NCBI GenBank assembly: GCA_032164245.1
Contig: JAVMKO010000001.1
Coordinates: forward strand, 167,639,434 to 167,703,433
Origin: Sternotherus odoratus
Taxonomy: Eukaryota > Chordata > Testudines > Kinosternidae
DNA length: 64,000 nucleotides
Reading direction: 5' to 3'
The notes under the pieces were generated by a model. The model did not search any database. It worked only from the letters and a program-made list of their open reading frames with translations, and was not told the origin of the DNA. The translations under genes were made by a program, and so were the position numbers. The stretch's first letter is position 1. Each line of letters starts with the position of its first letter. Shown one piece after another: positions 32,401 to 47,400 of the stretch.

Positions 32401-35400
32401 AATCAGTGGTTCACAGTCATGACAGAAGGGTGTAACGAGTGGGAACCTTCAGGGATCAGTTCTGGGTCTGGTTGTGTTCAATATCTTCATCAGTGATTTA
32501 GGTAATGGCACAGAGAGTACACTTATTAAGTTTGCGAATGATACCAAGCTGGGAGGGGTTACAAGTGCTTTGAAGGATAGGATTAAAATTCAAAATGATC
32601 TTGGACAAACTGGAGAAATGGTTTGAAGTAAATAGGATGGAATTCAGTAAGGACAATGCAAAGTACTCCATTTTGGAAGGAACAATCAGTTGCACACATA
32701 TAAAGTGGGAAATGACTGCCAGGAACGAGTACTGCAGAAAGGGATCTGGGGGTCACAGTGGATCACAAGCTAAATATGAGTCAACAGTGTAACACTGTTG
32801 TAAAAAAAGCCCCGCTCGACTCGCCCCCCCCCCCCGCTCCAGCGGCGTGGCTCGGGCCCCTCCCCCCCCTCGGCTCCAGCAGCGCGGCTCGCCTCGCCCC
32901 CCCCCGCCCCCCCCCCCCGCCCCCCCCCCCGCTCCAGCGGCGCGGTGCGGCTCAGGCCCCCCAGCCTCAGCGGCGCAGCGCGGCTCCCCCCCCCCCCCCA
33001 GCTCCAGCGGCGCGGCGCAGCTAGGGCTCCCCCCCCCGGCTCCAGCGGCGCGGCGTGGCTCGCCCCCCCGCCGCCTCAGCGGCATGGCGCAGCTCGGCCC
33101 CCGCACCCCCGACTCCAGCGGCGCGGCTCGGGCCCCCCGGCTCACGCGGCGTGAGCCGGGAGGCAGGAGCGTGCCAGCGCTTGCTGGCCGCCGGGGACGG
33201 GGCGGGACAGGCGCCGCAGCCTCTTGCCTGCCCGGAGGGGCGGCCATGAGGGAGCCTGGTGCCGCGGACCACCAGAATTTTCCTGCGGACCACCAGTGGT
33301 CCGCGGACCACCGGTTGGCGACCGCTGGTCTAAATAATACCTAGTCCTGCCATGAGTGCAGGGGACTGGACTAGATGATCTCTTGAGGTCCCTTCCAGTT
33401 CTCTGATTCTATGAAAATTTTGATTTGGGTGAATCAGCATTTTCTGATTCAAAACATTGCTGGAAATTGTCCGAAAAGGTATGACCATATCCCCAGGCAG
33501 TAAGTCACTTTTTTTCAGTCAGGTGGGAAGTGTTCTACTAGGTAAGAAGGACTTTTCACGGTTCAGACGGACGCCCAACCTTATTCATTACATTAAATAA
33601 AACAAACTCCAAACTCCCTGCCAGTTGAAAAATCTTTCAATTTGTCAGTAAATATTGAATTTTTATCACTTTTGCTATAGTATATCTAATTTTTGCTTAA
33701 GCATTATGGTTGATCTACACACATCAGGAACCATATTAAGGAAATATTTTTATTTCAAGAAATGCATTTGTTTAGATCTCTTCATAACCAGCAGCCAATT
33801 CCAATCACAGGAGGCTATAAAGGGGACTTGATATTTTAGCTTAGCTGTGTTTTCAGTTCAGTTGCTGCATTCATTGAGTATGTTACTGAAATTCCTTGAG
33901 GAATCTAATACGCCTCCACAGTTTCAGGGTGGCTCATATTTGGTGGGCAGTAATGTTTTAAGCACATTTTCTGATATCATCCAGCACTTCAGTATATTCC
34001 ACACCATCCCTTATGCCAAAATGCAACTTTTAATTTAGTTTTCCATAGGCTCTATTTTCATATTTAAAATAAAGTTTTCCTTCATCAGAGCCACAGAAAG
34101 ATTTTAAACACTGACCAATGCCTTAGAACAGTGGTTTTCAAATTTTGGGTTATGACCCAGTACTAGGAACCAGCCAGTGGGAACTGGAGTGGGGCAGGTT
34201 GACTGCATTGTATGAAGAAATTCTTCCTTTTTTTTCGTTTTAAACCTGCTCCCTGTTCTTGTGTTATAAGGAGTAAATTACACTTCCTTATTTACTTTTT
34301 CCACACCAGTTATGGTTTTATTGACCTCTTATCATATCTCCCCTTAGTTGTCTATTTTCTCATCTGAAAAGTTCCTATCTTATTAAGGGCATAACTTCAC
34401 TATGACTTTAATTCGACTTTAACGACGTTAAGTCGAATTAAACATGTACCTGTCTTCACATACATGCCCTTAAAGTCGATTTAAAGGGCACTCAAAATCG
34501 ACTTTGTAACTCCTGCTTGACGAGAGAAGTAAGGCTAAAATAGACTTCTCTACATCTACTGTGAGGCAGTGAAGAGGCATCTGATGTTAAGCCTCCGACC
34601 TCCGAGCAGCCCCACGGACCCCCCCGCCTGCCCAAACAGCCCCGCGCCGGACCCCCGCCTGCCCAAACAGCCCCGCGAACCTCCCCGCCTGCCCGAGCAG
34701 CCCCGCGAACACCCCCGCCCGCCCAAGCAGCCCCGCGCCGGACCCCCCCGCCCACCCGAACAGCCCCGCGGACCCCCCCCCCCCGCGCTCGCCCAAGCAG
34801 CCCGGCGCCGGCTCCCCTCCCCCCCCCTCGGGCGGGCGGGGGGGTCCAGCGCGGGGCACTTCAGGCAGGCGGGGGGTCCGGCGCGGGGCTGCTTGGGCGA
34901 GCGGGTCAGCTGCCTGGTCAATTTCATACTGGGGAATTCAAAGGTTGTGCTTGGGCAGCCCCGCGGACCCCCCGCTCGCCCAATCATCCCGGCGCCGGCT
35001 CTCCCCCCCCCCCCCCCCTCGGGCGGGCGGGGGGTTCCGGTGCGGGGCTGCTCGGGCGGGCGGGGGGGGGGGGTCGCGGATCTGCTTGGGTGGGTGGGGG
35101 GGTCCGGCGCGGGGCTGCTTGGGCGGGCGCGGGGGGGGAGAGGGGTTTCGCGGATCTGCTTGGGCAGGCGGGGGGGGGGGGTCCGGCACGCATTGCACTG
35201 TGGGCTACCTACCCACAGTGCAATGCGGGCTATGTCGACCCCTGCAAAAGTTCTAGGACAGACAGTGTCGACCACTGTCGACCTGCTGTCCTGGTGGGGA
35301 CACACTGATTCGATTTTCTAAAGTCGAGTTTAGAAAATCGAATTAAGGGAAATCGACCTAGTCCTGTAGTGAAGACATACCCTAATTTCTCCTCATATGG

Positions 35401-38400
35401 CAGCTTTTCCATATTCCTAATAATCTTTGTTGCCCTTTTTTTAACCTTTTCCAATTCCAAAATATCTTTTTTGAGAGGGACTACTACATCTTCACATAGC
35501 ATTAAAGATGTGGGCGAATCACGGATTTATATAGTGGCAATATGATATTTTCTGGCTTATTCTCTATCCCTTTTTTAATGATTCCCAACATTCTGTTAGC
35601 TTTTTGACTGACACTGCACATGGAGTGGATGTTTTCAGAGAACTGTCCACAGTGACTCCAAGATCTCTTTCTTGCATGGTAACAGCTAATTTAGACCCCA
35701 TCATTGTATATGTATAGTTGGGATTATGTTTTCCAATGTGCATTACTTCGCATTTATCAACATTGAATTTCATCACCCATTTTATTGCCCAGTCACCCAG
35801 TTTTGAGAGATCCCTTTATAGCTGTTCACAGTCTGCTTTGGACTTAAATACCTTGTAGTTTTGTATCATCTGCAGATTTTGCCACCTCACTGTTTACTCC
35901 TTTTTCCAGATCATTTATGAATTTGTCGAACAGTATTGGTCCCAGTACAGACTCCTGGGGGACACCACTATTTACCTCTCTCCATTCTGAAAACTGAGCA
36001 CTTATTCCTACCCTTTATTTCCTATCTTTTCACCAGTTACTGATCCATGAGAGGACCTTCCCTCTTATCCCATGACAACTTAATTTACTTAAGAGCCTTT
36101 GGTGAGGGAATTTGTCAAAGTCTTTCTGAAAATCTAAGTACACTATATCCACTGGATCCCCCTTGTCCACATGATTGTTGACCCCCTCAAAGAATTCTAG
36201 TCGATTGGTGAGATGTGATTTCACTTTACAAAAGACATGTTGACTCTTCCCCCAAAAATTATGTTCATCTATGTGCCTGACAATTCTATTCTTTACTAGA
36301 GTTTCAACCAGTTTGCCCAGTACTGAAGTCAGGCTTACCGGCCTGTAATTGCTGGGACGACCTCTGGAGCCCTTTTTAAAAATTGGGATCACACTAGCTA
36401 TCCTCTAGTCATTTGGTACAGAAGCAGAATATGAACCCTGTGCTGGCACAGGAGGACAGCCACCTGCAGCTCACATGATCCAGTATGGACATGCAAAAGA
36501 CCTTCTGACAGCATACACTGAAACTAGTGTCTAAATGGGAGACGCATTGTGTTCCAGGTATTTACGAAAGACACCATGTTAAAGCTCAGCAAAAGGTGGT
36601 GTTGTTCTGAGCCACTTACTCTGTCTCACAACAGAAGAAATGCCGGGGACAAGGCAGGTAAACCACAGTACTTCCAAGGCACTCTCCCGCATCCTTCCTT
36701 CACTTTGACACCTTCTTGGTAGGCCAGAGTGGAAGTCTCCTCCTTATTTGAATCCATCGAGTTTGGCTGGTATTTCTTAAGGAAAAGTGCCATGGAGATT
36801 AATAGAGTTGAAAACAATAGGGTTCTATGAAAATTAAAATCAAGACTGGATATTTTTTTCTAAAAGATATGTTTGCCTAGCATGACAGGAAGATATTGGC
36901 CTGATGCAGGAATAGCAGTGGATGCAATTCTGTGGCCTGTGTTATGTAGGAGGTCAGATGACACGGTCATGAGGGTCCTTCCTGGCCTTATCATGTATTA
37001 AAATTACCGTATATACTCGAGTATAAGCCGAGTTTTTCAGCCCACTTTTTGGGCTGAAAAAAGCCGCCTCGGCTTATACTCGAGTCAGTTCCTCCCCTCC
37101 CCGCCGGAAAAAAAAAAAAAAAAGCGCCTCGCTCTCCCGTCCCCGCCGCGCGGGCGGGCTGCCGGGAGCGTCCCGGTTCCCCCCTCCCCGCCGCGGGCGG
37201 GCTGCGCTCCCAGCAGCCCGCCCGCGGCGGGGAGGGGGGAACCGGGACGCTCCCGGCAGCCCGCCCGCGCGGCGGGGACGGGAGAGCGAGGTGCTTTTTT
37301 TTTTTTTTTTTTTTTTTTTCCGGCGGGGAGGGGAGGAACCGGGGCGTAATGCATATTTACTCTCCTTTAGGCAGGTTGAGCCAATAATGATTGCAATCAA
37401 TACAACAGTCTTTAATCAGTATAGTTTTATTATAGAAGCTTCAAGGGTCTCCAACTATCAGATGCACTCACTTACATTTTGTGGGTGATTTACCGGATGT
37501 ACCTTGTGAAAACTACTAAAAGAAGTTTAAAATGTATTTTCATTTGGAGTGAGTGAAAATCCTGATAGATATGGTATCTATTTTTATTTTTGAAATTTAC
37601 CGGTAGCTGCTGCATTTCCCACCCTAGGCTTATACTCGAGTCAATAACTTTTCCAGCTTTTTGTGGTAAAATTAGGTGCATCGGCTTATATTCGGGTCGA
37701 CCTATACTCGAGTATATACGGTAAACAGGGTTCTATGGAAATTACTCTTAAAGACCAATAGAAATTAATACACGTGTAGATTTTTTAAAAATAACCTTAT
37801 ACAAATCAATAGAAAATCATTTCCCTACTATAGAACAGGATCAGGGTACAATTCTACAGTAGGAATATGATACTTACAATGGCTGGGCGAGATATAGAAC
37901 ATCTTTCATAGACACACCGTTCAGGTTTCCCCTCTCTTCAGGTATAGATTACTGGTTTCCATTGCCCATTTTAACTATATGAAATAGCTTTCAAACAAAT
38001 GTGAAATCTTTCAAAACAGAAAGAACTTTTAAAATATGGCCACTGCACAGTGCTGCATACACATGGGATGGTAGTTTTCCTCATTGCCCTACCAGTGCCC
38101 AGCACGTTTTCCCAACTCTCAGATATTCCACAGTGTGGGAACCCACTGAAACACTTTGACCATTCTTCTGCATATTGTGGGAAAAGCTACATTCTGTGGT
38201 GTGCTCTGTACCCATTCAAAGTAACAAGGATGATCGTTAACAGAATTCACTCTCTTCATGGACAACTGCAGGTATTGTCACCAGATGTCCCTTAGAGCTC
38301 AAACTGAAAAAACTGGCTCCTCAGCAGGAGTGGAAAGGGAAAATTAGTTACCGGGATATAGATGAAGAACTTCACGATCCCTTGGTGGTGGAAAAAGAAA

Positions 38401-41400
38401 TAAGAAAAGGTAAGTGCTATTTATTGCATTCTGATTTAATTCATTAGATCCTGCTTTTCATCCTCTATTCCAGGCCCACACAACCCGGAAAGTGTCGAGG
38501 GCCATATTACTCCAAATACAACAGCTGCGAGTCAAAAAGGTCCTGGGGCATCCCCACCCTGCCCCAGGACCTGCCCCCTCCCCACTTGGCCCCCTCTGGC
38601 TTGTTACGTCCCTCCTAGTCAGTCTCCCATCCACCACTCCCCTCCTTTCACCTCCTCCCTCCCCTGCCACAAACCCCCATGCCCGCCCCTAGAATCCCCA
38701 CTGGCTCACTGCTCGCCTCTTTGCCTACCCACTGCTTACCCACCAACTCGCCTCCTCACCCCCCCTCCAGCCACTGACTTGGCGCTCCCCCCCTCACCAC
38801 CACCCCCAGGCTCGGCACCGCTTGCCTGCTCACTCGTCTCCTGACCCCTTTGTCTGCTGGCTCGCCACTTGCCCACCGCCACTGCCCGCCACTTACCCGC
38901 CCGCTTGCCTCCTCACGCTGCTGCCGCCTCTGCTGCCTCCCTGCTCGCCCACCCACTACTTACCTCCCCATCCCACCCCTCTGTCAGCTCGTCCACCTGC
39001 TGCTTGCCCCCTCCCCTTCCCCACTGACCGCTAGCTCGCCACTCATCTCCTTCCCCCTCCACACCCGGCTTGCCACTCACCAGTTCATCTCTTCTGCCTG
39101 CGGCCACCTCGCTCACCTACCACTTGCCTACCACTACCTTCTGCTGCTGACCCCCGCCGCTGGCTCACCCTCACACCCCCACCCACCACTGGCCTCTTCA
39201 CCTTCCCCCGCCTACCTGCTCGCTGGCCGGCCACTTGCTCTCTCCTCATCCCCCCTCCAATGCCTGCTGGCTCAACTCTTCACCCAGCCCACCCGCTGGC
39301 TGTCCAGCCAAAAGTCATCACGGGCCGCACAGTGAGCCCCCACAGGCCGTATGTTGTGCAGGCCTGATCTATTCCCTTCTGTTAGGCAGCATAACATTTC
39401 CCAGATTAACAACTTGATCCTCAGGGCTGAGAATGCCAAGAACACAGGGAGCCACATTCACAGCTGAAATAAATCAGCTTAACTCAGCTGATCTTAGTGG
39501 TGTTGCAGCATTTTACATCAGAAGTGATTTGCTCGGGTGAGCAGCTTGGGCCAGCCACATGGGGAGGAGAAGGAGGGCCAGCCCTGTGCCATATCCCGTC
39601 TTCCATATTTCCAAAAAGGTCACCGTACTCAGTGCCCTCTGAAATGTCTACAGGGGGAACTCACTGGCTGACTTGAGTCTCTTCAGTGGCCCATCAAACA
39701 TGGATGGTTATACCTGATGGAAATCTGACCCTGGGAGGTGGAGGGTTACCCAGGAACACAACACATGTTTGAATACAAATACATAGCAAATATTCATAAC
39801 TTCACATACAAATATGATACATGCATATAAACAGGCTTATTATACTTAGCAGTCTATAACTTTTCTGTTGATACCTTACATGAAATACTTTTTCCAAATG
39901 TATGGTAATTTTGTAACAGTGGTCACCTTCCTTTTATATAGCATCATAGTGTACATTTATTCTCAAAGATTTTCAAGAAATATTGTAAAAAACTGGTAAA
40001 TTAGCAAGTTCGTGACATAAAAGACAAATAAGCTAATTATTCGTCTGAAGGTTTCTCATGAGAAATTTACTTTGATATCAAGAAATAGCAGCACTACACA
40101 GTTATAAAATGATGTCATTATGTTGAATTAACAAATCAGCCGCATGTACTAACATGCTTCTGTGAGGTGGTGTTTGATTTAGATAGTATGGTCTGATGGC
40201 TAAAGCAAGTACAGGCACTCAATATCCTTCCATTCTGTTCATGGCTCTGTCGCTGATTTGCTATATAAACTTGGACAGATCACTTAATCTCTATGCCTCA
40301 CTTCATCCATGTATAGAATGTGTATAATAATCCTTTGGACCTTGCAAGGTTGTCAGGGATTAACTAACGCATGTCCAGCATTTGGAGATGAGGACCCAAT
40401 TGTGTAAATACTATTGTACTGGTATATTATTATTTTTATAAGCCATATCCACATATTTGATTTTTGTACATTGAAATCTCTGAAAGTTTAATTCATAGAC
40501 CAGGGATTGGCAACCTTCAGCATGAGGCCTGTCATGGAAATCCACTGATGGGCTGGGACGGTTTGTGTGCAGCATCCATTGCCTTGGAACAGTGAACCGT
40601 GGCCAGTGGGAACTGCGATTGGCCGAACCTGTGGACGCTGCAGGTGAACAAAGCATCCTGGCCTGCCAGCAGATTTCCCTGACGGGCTGCATGCCAAAGG
40701 TTGCTGATCCCCTCAAAGACAGTGTATTCTTCAAGTTTTATTAAGGCTCAAATCCTGAAAAGGAGTCTACTGATTTCTATGGGATTTTTGCCTGGGCAGG
40801 ATTGTGTCCCAAAATGCCTTTCTAAAAAAAACCAAACAGATGGCAACAGGAGTTTTTCAGTTCTGATATGTGCTAATCTAAACTTTGCTTTTCTTCTCTT
40901 TCCTCCTTTGTAGCCCAGGATGCAATGGCTGGCGAAGGAGTGGGCATTAGCCAGGAATTAATTTCCCTAGAAATTAGCTCCCCAAATGTTCCAGATCTGA
41001 CGCTGATTGATCTTCCAGGGATCGCTAGGGTAGCTGTGGGGAATCAGCCACAAGACATTGGAGAACAGGTAATGCACATACATGTTCTGAGCTCGGAAAC
41101 AGTTAAGTTACATTAGTAGAGATCTATTTTAGTAGAGAAGTATCTTAAACAGAAGGTTTTGTTGGAAGATCTAGACAATAATGTTCTATACAGTTCTCTT
41201 AGCTCATAACCAGAATTAAAGATGTTGTAGATAACATATAGAACAGTTATTGATGGAGGAAGTGTTGAAAAGAAATATGGTGGTCACTTAGCATGCTGCT
41301 CAGCCTTACAAAAAAAATTCGGCAGAAGATAGCTCGAAACTTAAGAAATTTCTGTCTAGTGTATTCTTCTACAACTGAGGATCATGGTGTGTAGTAAGGA

Positions 41401-44400
41401 AGAGACAAACTGGCTCCAATATTAATTTTACTGTCTCTCAGTGCTTCCCCACATAATGGATCAAATTCTAACCTCATCAGAGTTATTGTGAACTTACAGC
41501 AGTGTATGTGACAGCAGCATTTGACCCACATTTTTCTGAATTGTGTAGAATGCTATATGGAGTGAAAAAGATAATGCATAAAATAGAAGTGAGTGAGGAT
41601 TGTATTTAATATAGAAAAGGTAACAAATTAAAATATTTATAATTCGAATAAGAATACTGCAAGAATAAGGTCACTTGTAATGTAGCCCAAGTGTTAGCAG
41701 GATCTTAAGGGGTAGATGGTGTTATACAGTAGATATGTGTATTAGTACCTCCACCACGATACATGTAGATTGTAATGAGAGTTGCAAAGACTTGACAAAT
41801 GTCAGCAAAGGTTGATTAAATGAGAAGTGTTTGGCCATGTATTGTAACAGTATCAAAGATAATACAAGTGGGCTCTCTAATCCAGCCAGAATTCAGGGGC
41901 AAAAAACCACTTTATTTTGTGATGAAATTACAATAATAATTTGTACAACTCTACTCATTTTATCCACAATAAAATGGTTGGTGTGACACCAGCTGTACAT
42001 GTCAATTGTCCTGAATGACCCACTTTCTCCAGATGCAAAATAAGGGAGATAAGTAAGTAAAAGTAAGATAAAGCATCTTACTTTTTGAATATGACAGAAA
42101 ATGGTGCTGAAGGGAAATATAGAAGACAAGGGAAGATTTATGGAAACTCAGACAGGATAAGAGTTACATGAATTCAATAGAAGTAGAGCTGTGTGAACCT
42201 TAGGCAATACAACACAAAACCATGAGAAACTCTGATTGTTGGGATTCAAACATGGGGAAAAAACAGCCAAATTTCATGTCAGTTTTATTTACTTTTTACC
42301 AATCTCTCATTGAAAGGCAAGGACATTTTGCTTTCTTTTGATAGGTACACTTTTGAGATGGATGTATTTAGCGCTACATTTTATCCGACCTTGACGTGTC
42401 AATATAATCCAATTAGATTTTTTTTCTTAGCTGTGCATTTAGACAATCGAATTTGGTTGTCTCTAATGCAAATAAAATATCATTAGCATATTCATCATTG
42501 AATAGATTGTGTACCTAGCCTAGTAAATTTTTATGACCAGTTCCCAAGGCCAGTATAATAGTACTTTGTTCTGGGGCATGTATCATGTTTGGATTATGTT
42601 TAGATAATCAGTCTGAATTCAGACGCTGAAATTTGCGCATTCGTTTCTATTGTATGATTCTATCCATCGTGTGTATGACATTCCACCTAGTCAGATGACG
42701 AGGAGCCTGGCATCCAATGGCATTTGTCACAACAAACTTTACTGCATGTCTTTCTTGCCATATTTCATTACAGATCAAAAGTCTAATTAAAAAATTTATT
42801 GATAAGCAAGAGACTATCAATCTGGTAGTGGTGCCAAGCAATGTGGATATCGCAACAACAGAGGCACTGAAAATGGCTCAAGAGGTAGACCCTGATGGAG
42901 AGAGAACTCTAGGTGAGACATACTTTTAAAAATAGATATGGGGGAAGGTAGGTCATAGAGTTCTAATATTCTTTCCCAACATACACACCCCAACCCGGCA
43001 AAGAGTTACCCGCTATGAGGAAAAAACAACCAGTATGAAATAACAACATGAATTTTTCACACCGATAAAAGGGAACCAATAGCTAAAGGGATAGCTCAAT
43101 TTGGGACCCTTCTGCCATTGATACTATGCCTATAAATATCTTGAAAACTGAAAAGATTAAAAGGTAATATTGTAAAAGCTGTGCTATTAATTTGGTGTTC
43201 TTGGAAAAGGTGGGGAAGGAGATAGGGGTAGGGATTGAAGGGACATACAGTACCATTGTAGAAGTCACTTTAGCATATGTTACAGGGAACATTCCTGCAT
43301 TGGGTAACTAGATACCCGCAATAGATCTTTCCCATAATCAATTTCTGTCCTTATCTAATCTTCTCATCATATTACTTCCCAGGGATCCTGACAAAACCAG
43401 ATTTGGTGGACAGAGGAACTGAGGAGTCGGTTGTTGATATCGTACGAAACCTTGTCATCCACCTAAGGAAGGGTTATATGATTGTTAAATGTCGTGGGCA
43501 GCAAGACATTCATGACAAGCTGACGCTGACCTCTGCGATCCAGAAGGAGAGAGCATTCTTTGAGCAGCATGAACATTTTAGGTAGTTTTCAAACAGTTAA
43601 GGGTACAAAGTCCATTGAGGTCAATGGAAAGATTCCTGCTGACTCCCATCGGATTTGGATTAGGCCCACAATGAGAATTATTCTCGAGCTTAGTTTGTGG
43701 TGGGTTTTTTTGTTTGTTTTGTAATATCTATGTGGTAGTGTGTTCCAAAATTCAAGAAAGAGTTTACATGTCAAATAACTTCTCTTAAACTCAACTTCTT
43801 TTCAGATTCAAGTTGATTTAAGCCCTGATCCAGAAAACCATTTTAAAACATGCCGACCATTAAACTCTGAAGTAGTCCCAAAGGAGTCAAGTTCAGCACT
43901 TGATTTAAAGTGCTTTGCTGGCTCAGGCATTAATGCATATCGTTCTGTGCACTGGAAAGTATGGGGAAACTCACAGATATGGTCTGTGTCAGGAATATGC
44001 TGTCCTCCATAGATGATTACTCTTCAGCATTTCATGCATAAAGAGAATTTTGGAACCCGAATGTACCATATATAGGAGTACATACATTCTTATAATACAG
44101 AAATAAATGTGGATATTCTTATCTCATTATTTTCTGAATTTATGGTTCTGAACCTTTTTCTGCTCTGTCTGTTCAGAAAACAGCTCACAATTTCAAATCT
44201 AATCTTGCACAAAAGCAGATTTGGCTGGATGTAGTCCGGCTATGGCTGCACCTTCACTAGCATTCCCCTGCTTGATCAGAAGAAACTGGATTTACCTGCT
44301 TTGAGTTGCAGAACTAGGGAAGACACTGCTCTCGTTTGGCAAATGTGAGTCGTCTATATTCATATTCCTTACTCTGTTTCAGAGTTCTTCTGGATGAAAA

Positions 44401-47400
44401 CAAGGCTACTATCCCTATTTTGGCAGAAAAACTTACAACCGAGCTTGTGGAACACATTAATGTAAGCTAACAAAGAAACACTTTACATCAGGTTATTTAC
44501 CTCGGAAACCATTTAAAAAAAAATAGGACCCAATCCTGCAGTTTTGGAGGACTGGACCTGTAGATATTATTTCTAGAAGAGCCTTTAATTACCCTGCCTG
44601 ATGGCAAACTGGAAGTACCTGGTCCACCATAAAGAGCCTTGGCTTGGCAGTCAGGTGTAGAGCTGGGAGATTAATTGATTTTTCAGTTCAGCTGCACGAC
44701 CGGGAGTATAATCAGGGGAAATATTCATTTTAGTTCTAATAATGTTTGGAATTTGTCAGTACATTGGAAAAGTCCAGCTCTTCCCCAGGTGAAACTATCA
44801 GGTCATATTCAGATAGTTTTGGGTCGACCAAAACTGCTTTTTTCAGTGAATAAAGTATTCATTCAAAAAAAATTTACCCAGCGATACTCAGTTGACCAAT
44901 ATTCTATTCTCAGCTTTGCTGCTGACCTACCATTTAACCATGGGCAAATCACTTGATCTCTCTATGATTCAGTGTTTCTGTCTTTAAAGTAGGGATTCTG
45001 ATACTTGCTTTCCTTTGTAAAGCGCTTTGAGATCTATGGATGAATACTGCTAACCAGAGCAAACTATTATTGTTATTGTCAACTTTCGGAAGCCTGAATA
45101 ATTTATATAGAGTAAATATGAAATATTTTAGATACTATGTTTGCTTGTTATAAACAACTGTTTAATAACAATGAAAAGGTTGCTAAGATACACTGGTTCT
45201 CTAAATAGGATGCTGTCCTAGACCAGCAAAGCAATACTGGTTTGTTTTTTTTATGTAAGAGAAGCACCAAAGAACAGCAGTCTTTAAAACTTCCCCATTC
45301 TTTTCTCTGTACGGGCAGTGTTGGTTTAGACTACAGATCATACCTGGACTTTTAAGGGCAGTGCAAGATTCATAAATCTCCATGTCACACTCTGAAATGT
45401 TCTATTTATTTCAAATAATGGAATTGTCCAAACAGTACAAGTATTATTTGTTTCTCCCCTAGAAATCTTTGCCCGCTTTAGAAGACCAAATAAACATTAA
45501 GCTCCAAAAAGCAACTGAAGAGTTACGCAAGTATGGCAAAGGCACACCAAAAGCAGAAGGCGAGAAGTTGTTTTTCCTAATAGATGTAAGTATAAATATG
45601 TATTTGGTTGTGGGGCACAGCAGAGACAGCTAAATAATTACTAAACTTTCCTGAGCTTATCAAAATCAGGTATTTCAAAGGGAACAAATTCATTTCTCCC
45701 ATCAACACTTTGTAGGGCTTTCATTGCTTACAACACACATAACCCTAAGTGCATCCCTGGATTTAAACAATGGGTGCATTGGGCTCATGGTGTCCAGTTT
45801 GATGATATATTTTGCCCAAAAGGTTCACAGGACTTAGAAAAGTGGATATAAAATAACAAAGACTTACATGCATATTCCCTTAACGAAGCTTAACCTCTCT
45901 GTCCACAGCTCAACCAGGTCTGGCTTCTTTTTCATCTCTGAGTTGCGAGAACCAGTCTACACTGCTTGCAACAAGCTTCCCCTGTCTCTGACTGAGACCT
46001 CTCAGCGTGTCAACTGTTTTACAGACACTTTCAGGGCCACCCCTCCCCTGTCACTTGAAGTTCCCTCCTGTAACTATTGTCTGTGAGGACTCAGCTTTGT
46101 CAAAGCAAAACCTGTTAATTTCACGGGCATCTGGAAGTAGCATCTCCCACTAATGGCTCCATTGCTCTCTTAGCTGCTATGAAGATGTGTACCTGAAACT
46201 GTCTGATCAGTTAATCTTAGTTTTGTTTTCTGCCTAGGACAACCCCCAATTCCAGTCTGATTTAACCCTTTGAGTCAAGTAGGCAGCAAAACAAAATGGA
46301 ACAGGGAATCCAGGTCAAACATAATATTCAGTAGAAATAATACAGACAGTGAGCTCCTGAGAAAGCCAAGGTCTTTAGTCACAAAATGTAAGTTTCAGGG
46401 TAATGCAGGATAGAGGAAGCTCAGATGAGTACATTTACTCAAAGGTTTTAATCTTTATATCCACATATCTAGTTGGCCCCCACAGAAGCCCATCTCCCAG
46501 AATGAAAAATTAAACTAACAAAAGATGGATAACGTATGGCAGTTTCTACCCAGCCTCGCTATTGTCACCGGGCTCTATTGCTCACTGCTAATTGTTGTGA
46601 TGGCTTCTCAGTGGTCTGTATGACATGAGTTGGTGGTCTCAGCAGTTCTCCGTGGACAAGTGTCCACAATAAGGAAAAAAGAAACCTCACAAGCCATGCT
46701 GATTCCTAGCGCTCTCAGCAAAGAAGCCAAGGACTGAATGAACATTGGGAATGAACTACCCCTCCAGAACAGGACTGGGGCACAGGGACAGAATGCTGGT
46801 GGAGAAGCCTGTACATCTGGCTGAAAACTAGACAATGTCAGACTCAAAAGCTGTCAGAAGCAGTTAAAAAAAATTCAAAAGTAGGTGTTTAAAAATAAGT
46901 ACCGCAAGCTACATATAGGCATCCAAACGAATGGTCTGATTTTCAGAAATGCTGGGCACCCATCCATTGCTATGAAAATCAGGCCACCTCTAAAGGTGCA
47001 TAAATCTGGATTTAGGAGCCTAGATATAGGCACCCATTTCTGAAAATCTTGGCTTAAGTTAGATCAGCTTTTAGGGTAAAGAGAATTAAGATTTAGGTTG
47101 GGATTTTCAAAAGCACCAAAGTGAGTTAGCTGCACAAATCCCATTGACTTGTAGAGCAGTTCAACGCTGGATAGCACTTGGTCAATATGACATTATAGCG
47201 TTCCATAGTTACGTCTCAATGATTTCCATAACACACGTCCTCAGTTTACAAATATAAGATAATGGTTGTTTTTTCTTACTGACAGACCTGCAGCCTCAAC
47301 ATGGATACTTTTTAAAATGTCCTCCCAGTAATACAGGTTCTGCAGAAAAAATAGTCCCTCATTGTTGATACTTGTGTAACTCCACCAATCTTCATTGGCT

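Larger units (their letters stand above)
31358..38271 (+). other. Mx copy B large intron (6.9 kb), repeat-filled
   Basis: It contains two CR1 LINEs on opposite strands (31855-33414 +, 34215-36412 -), each interrupted by a DNA element, and a mariner-like palindromic MITE at 37007-37721. The remainder (31358-31850, 33415-34200, 36413-37000, 37722-38271) shows nothing recognisable. Confidence 0.65.
38410..40913 (+). other. Mx copy B intron with two hAT elements
   Basis: It holds the hAT-like elements at 38471-39366 and 40501-40712. From about 39950 the remaining sequence aligns with copy A 420-1237. No gene. Confidence 0.6.

Noticed and set aside
34556..35321. Two overlapping ORFs of about 250 codons on opposite strands
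   Set aside because: They lie in the GC-rich core of a Harbinger-like MITE and encode Pro/Arg/Gly-rich low-complexity sequence.
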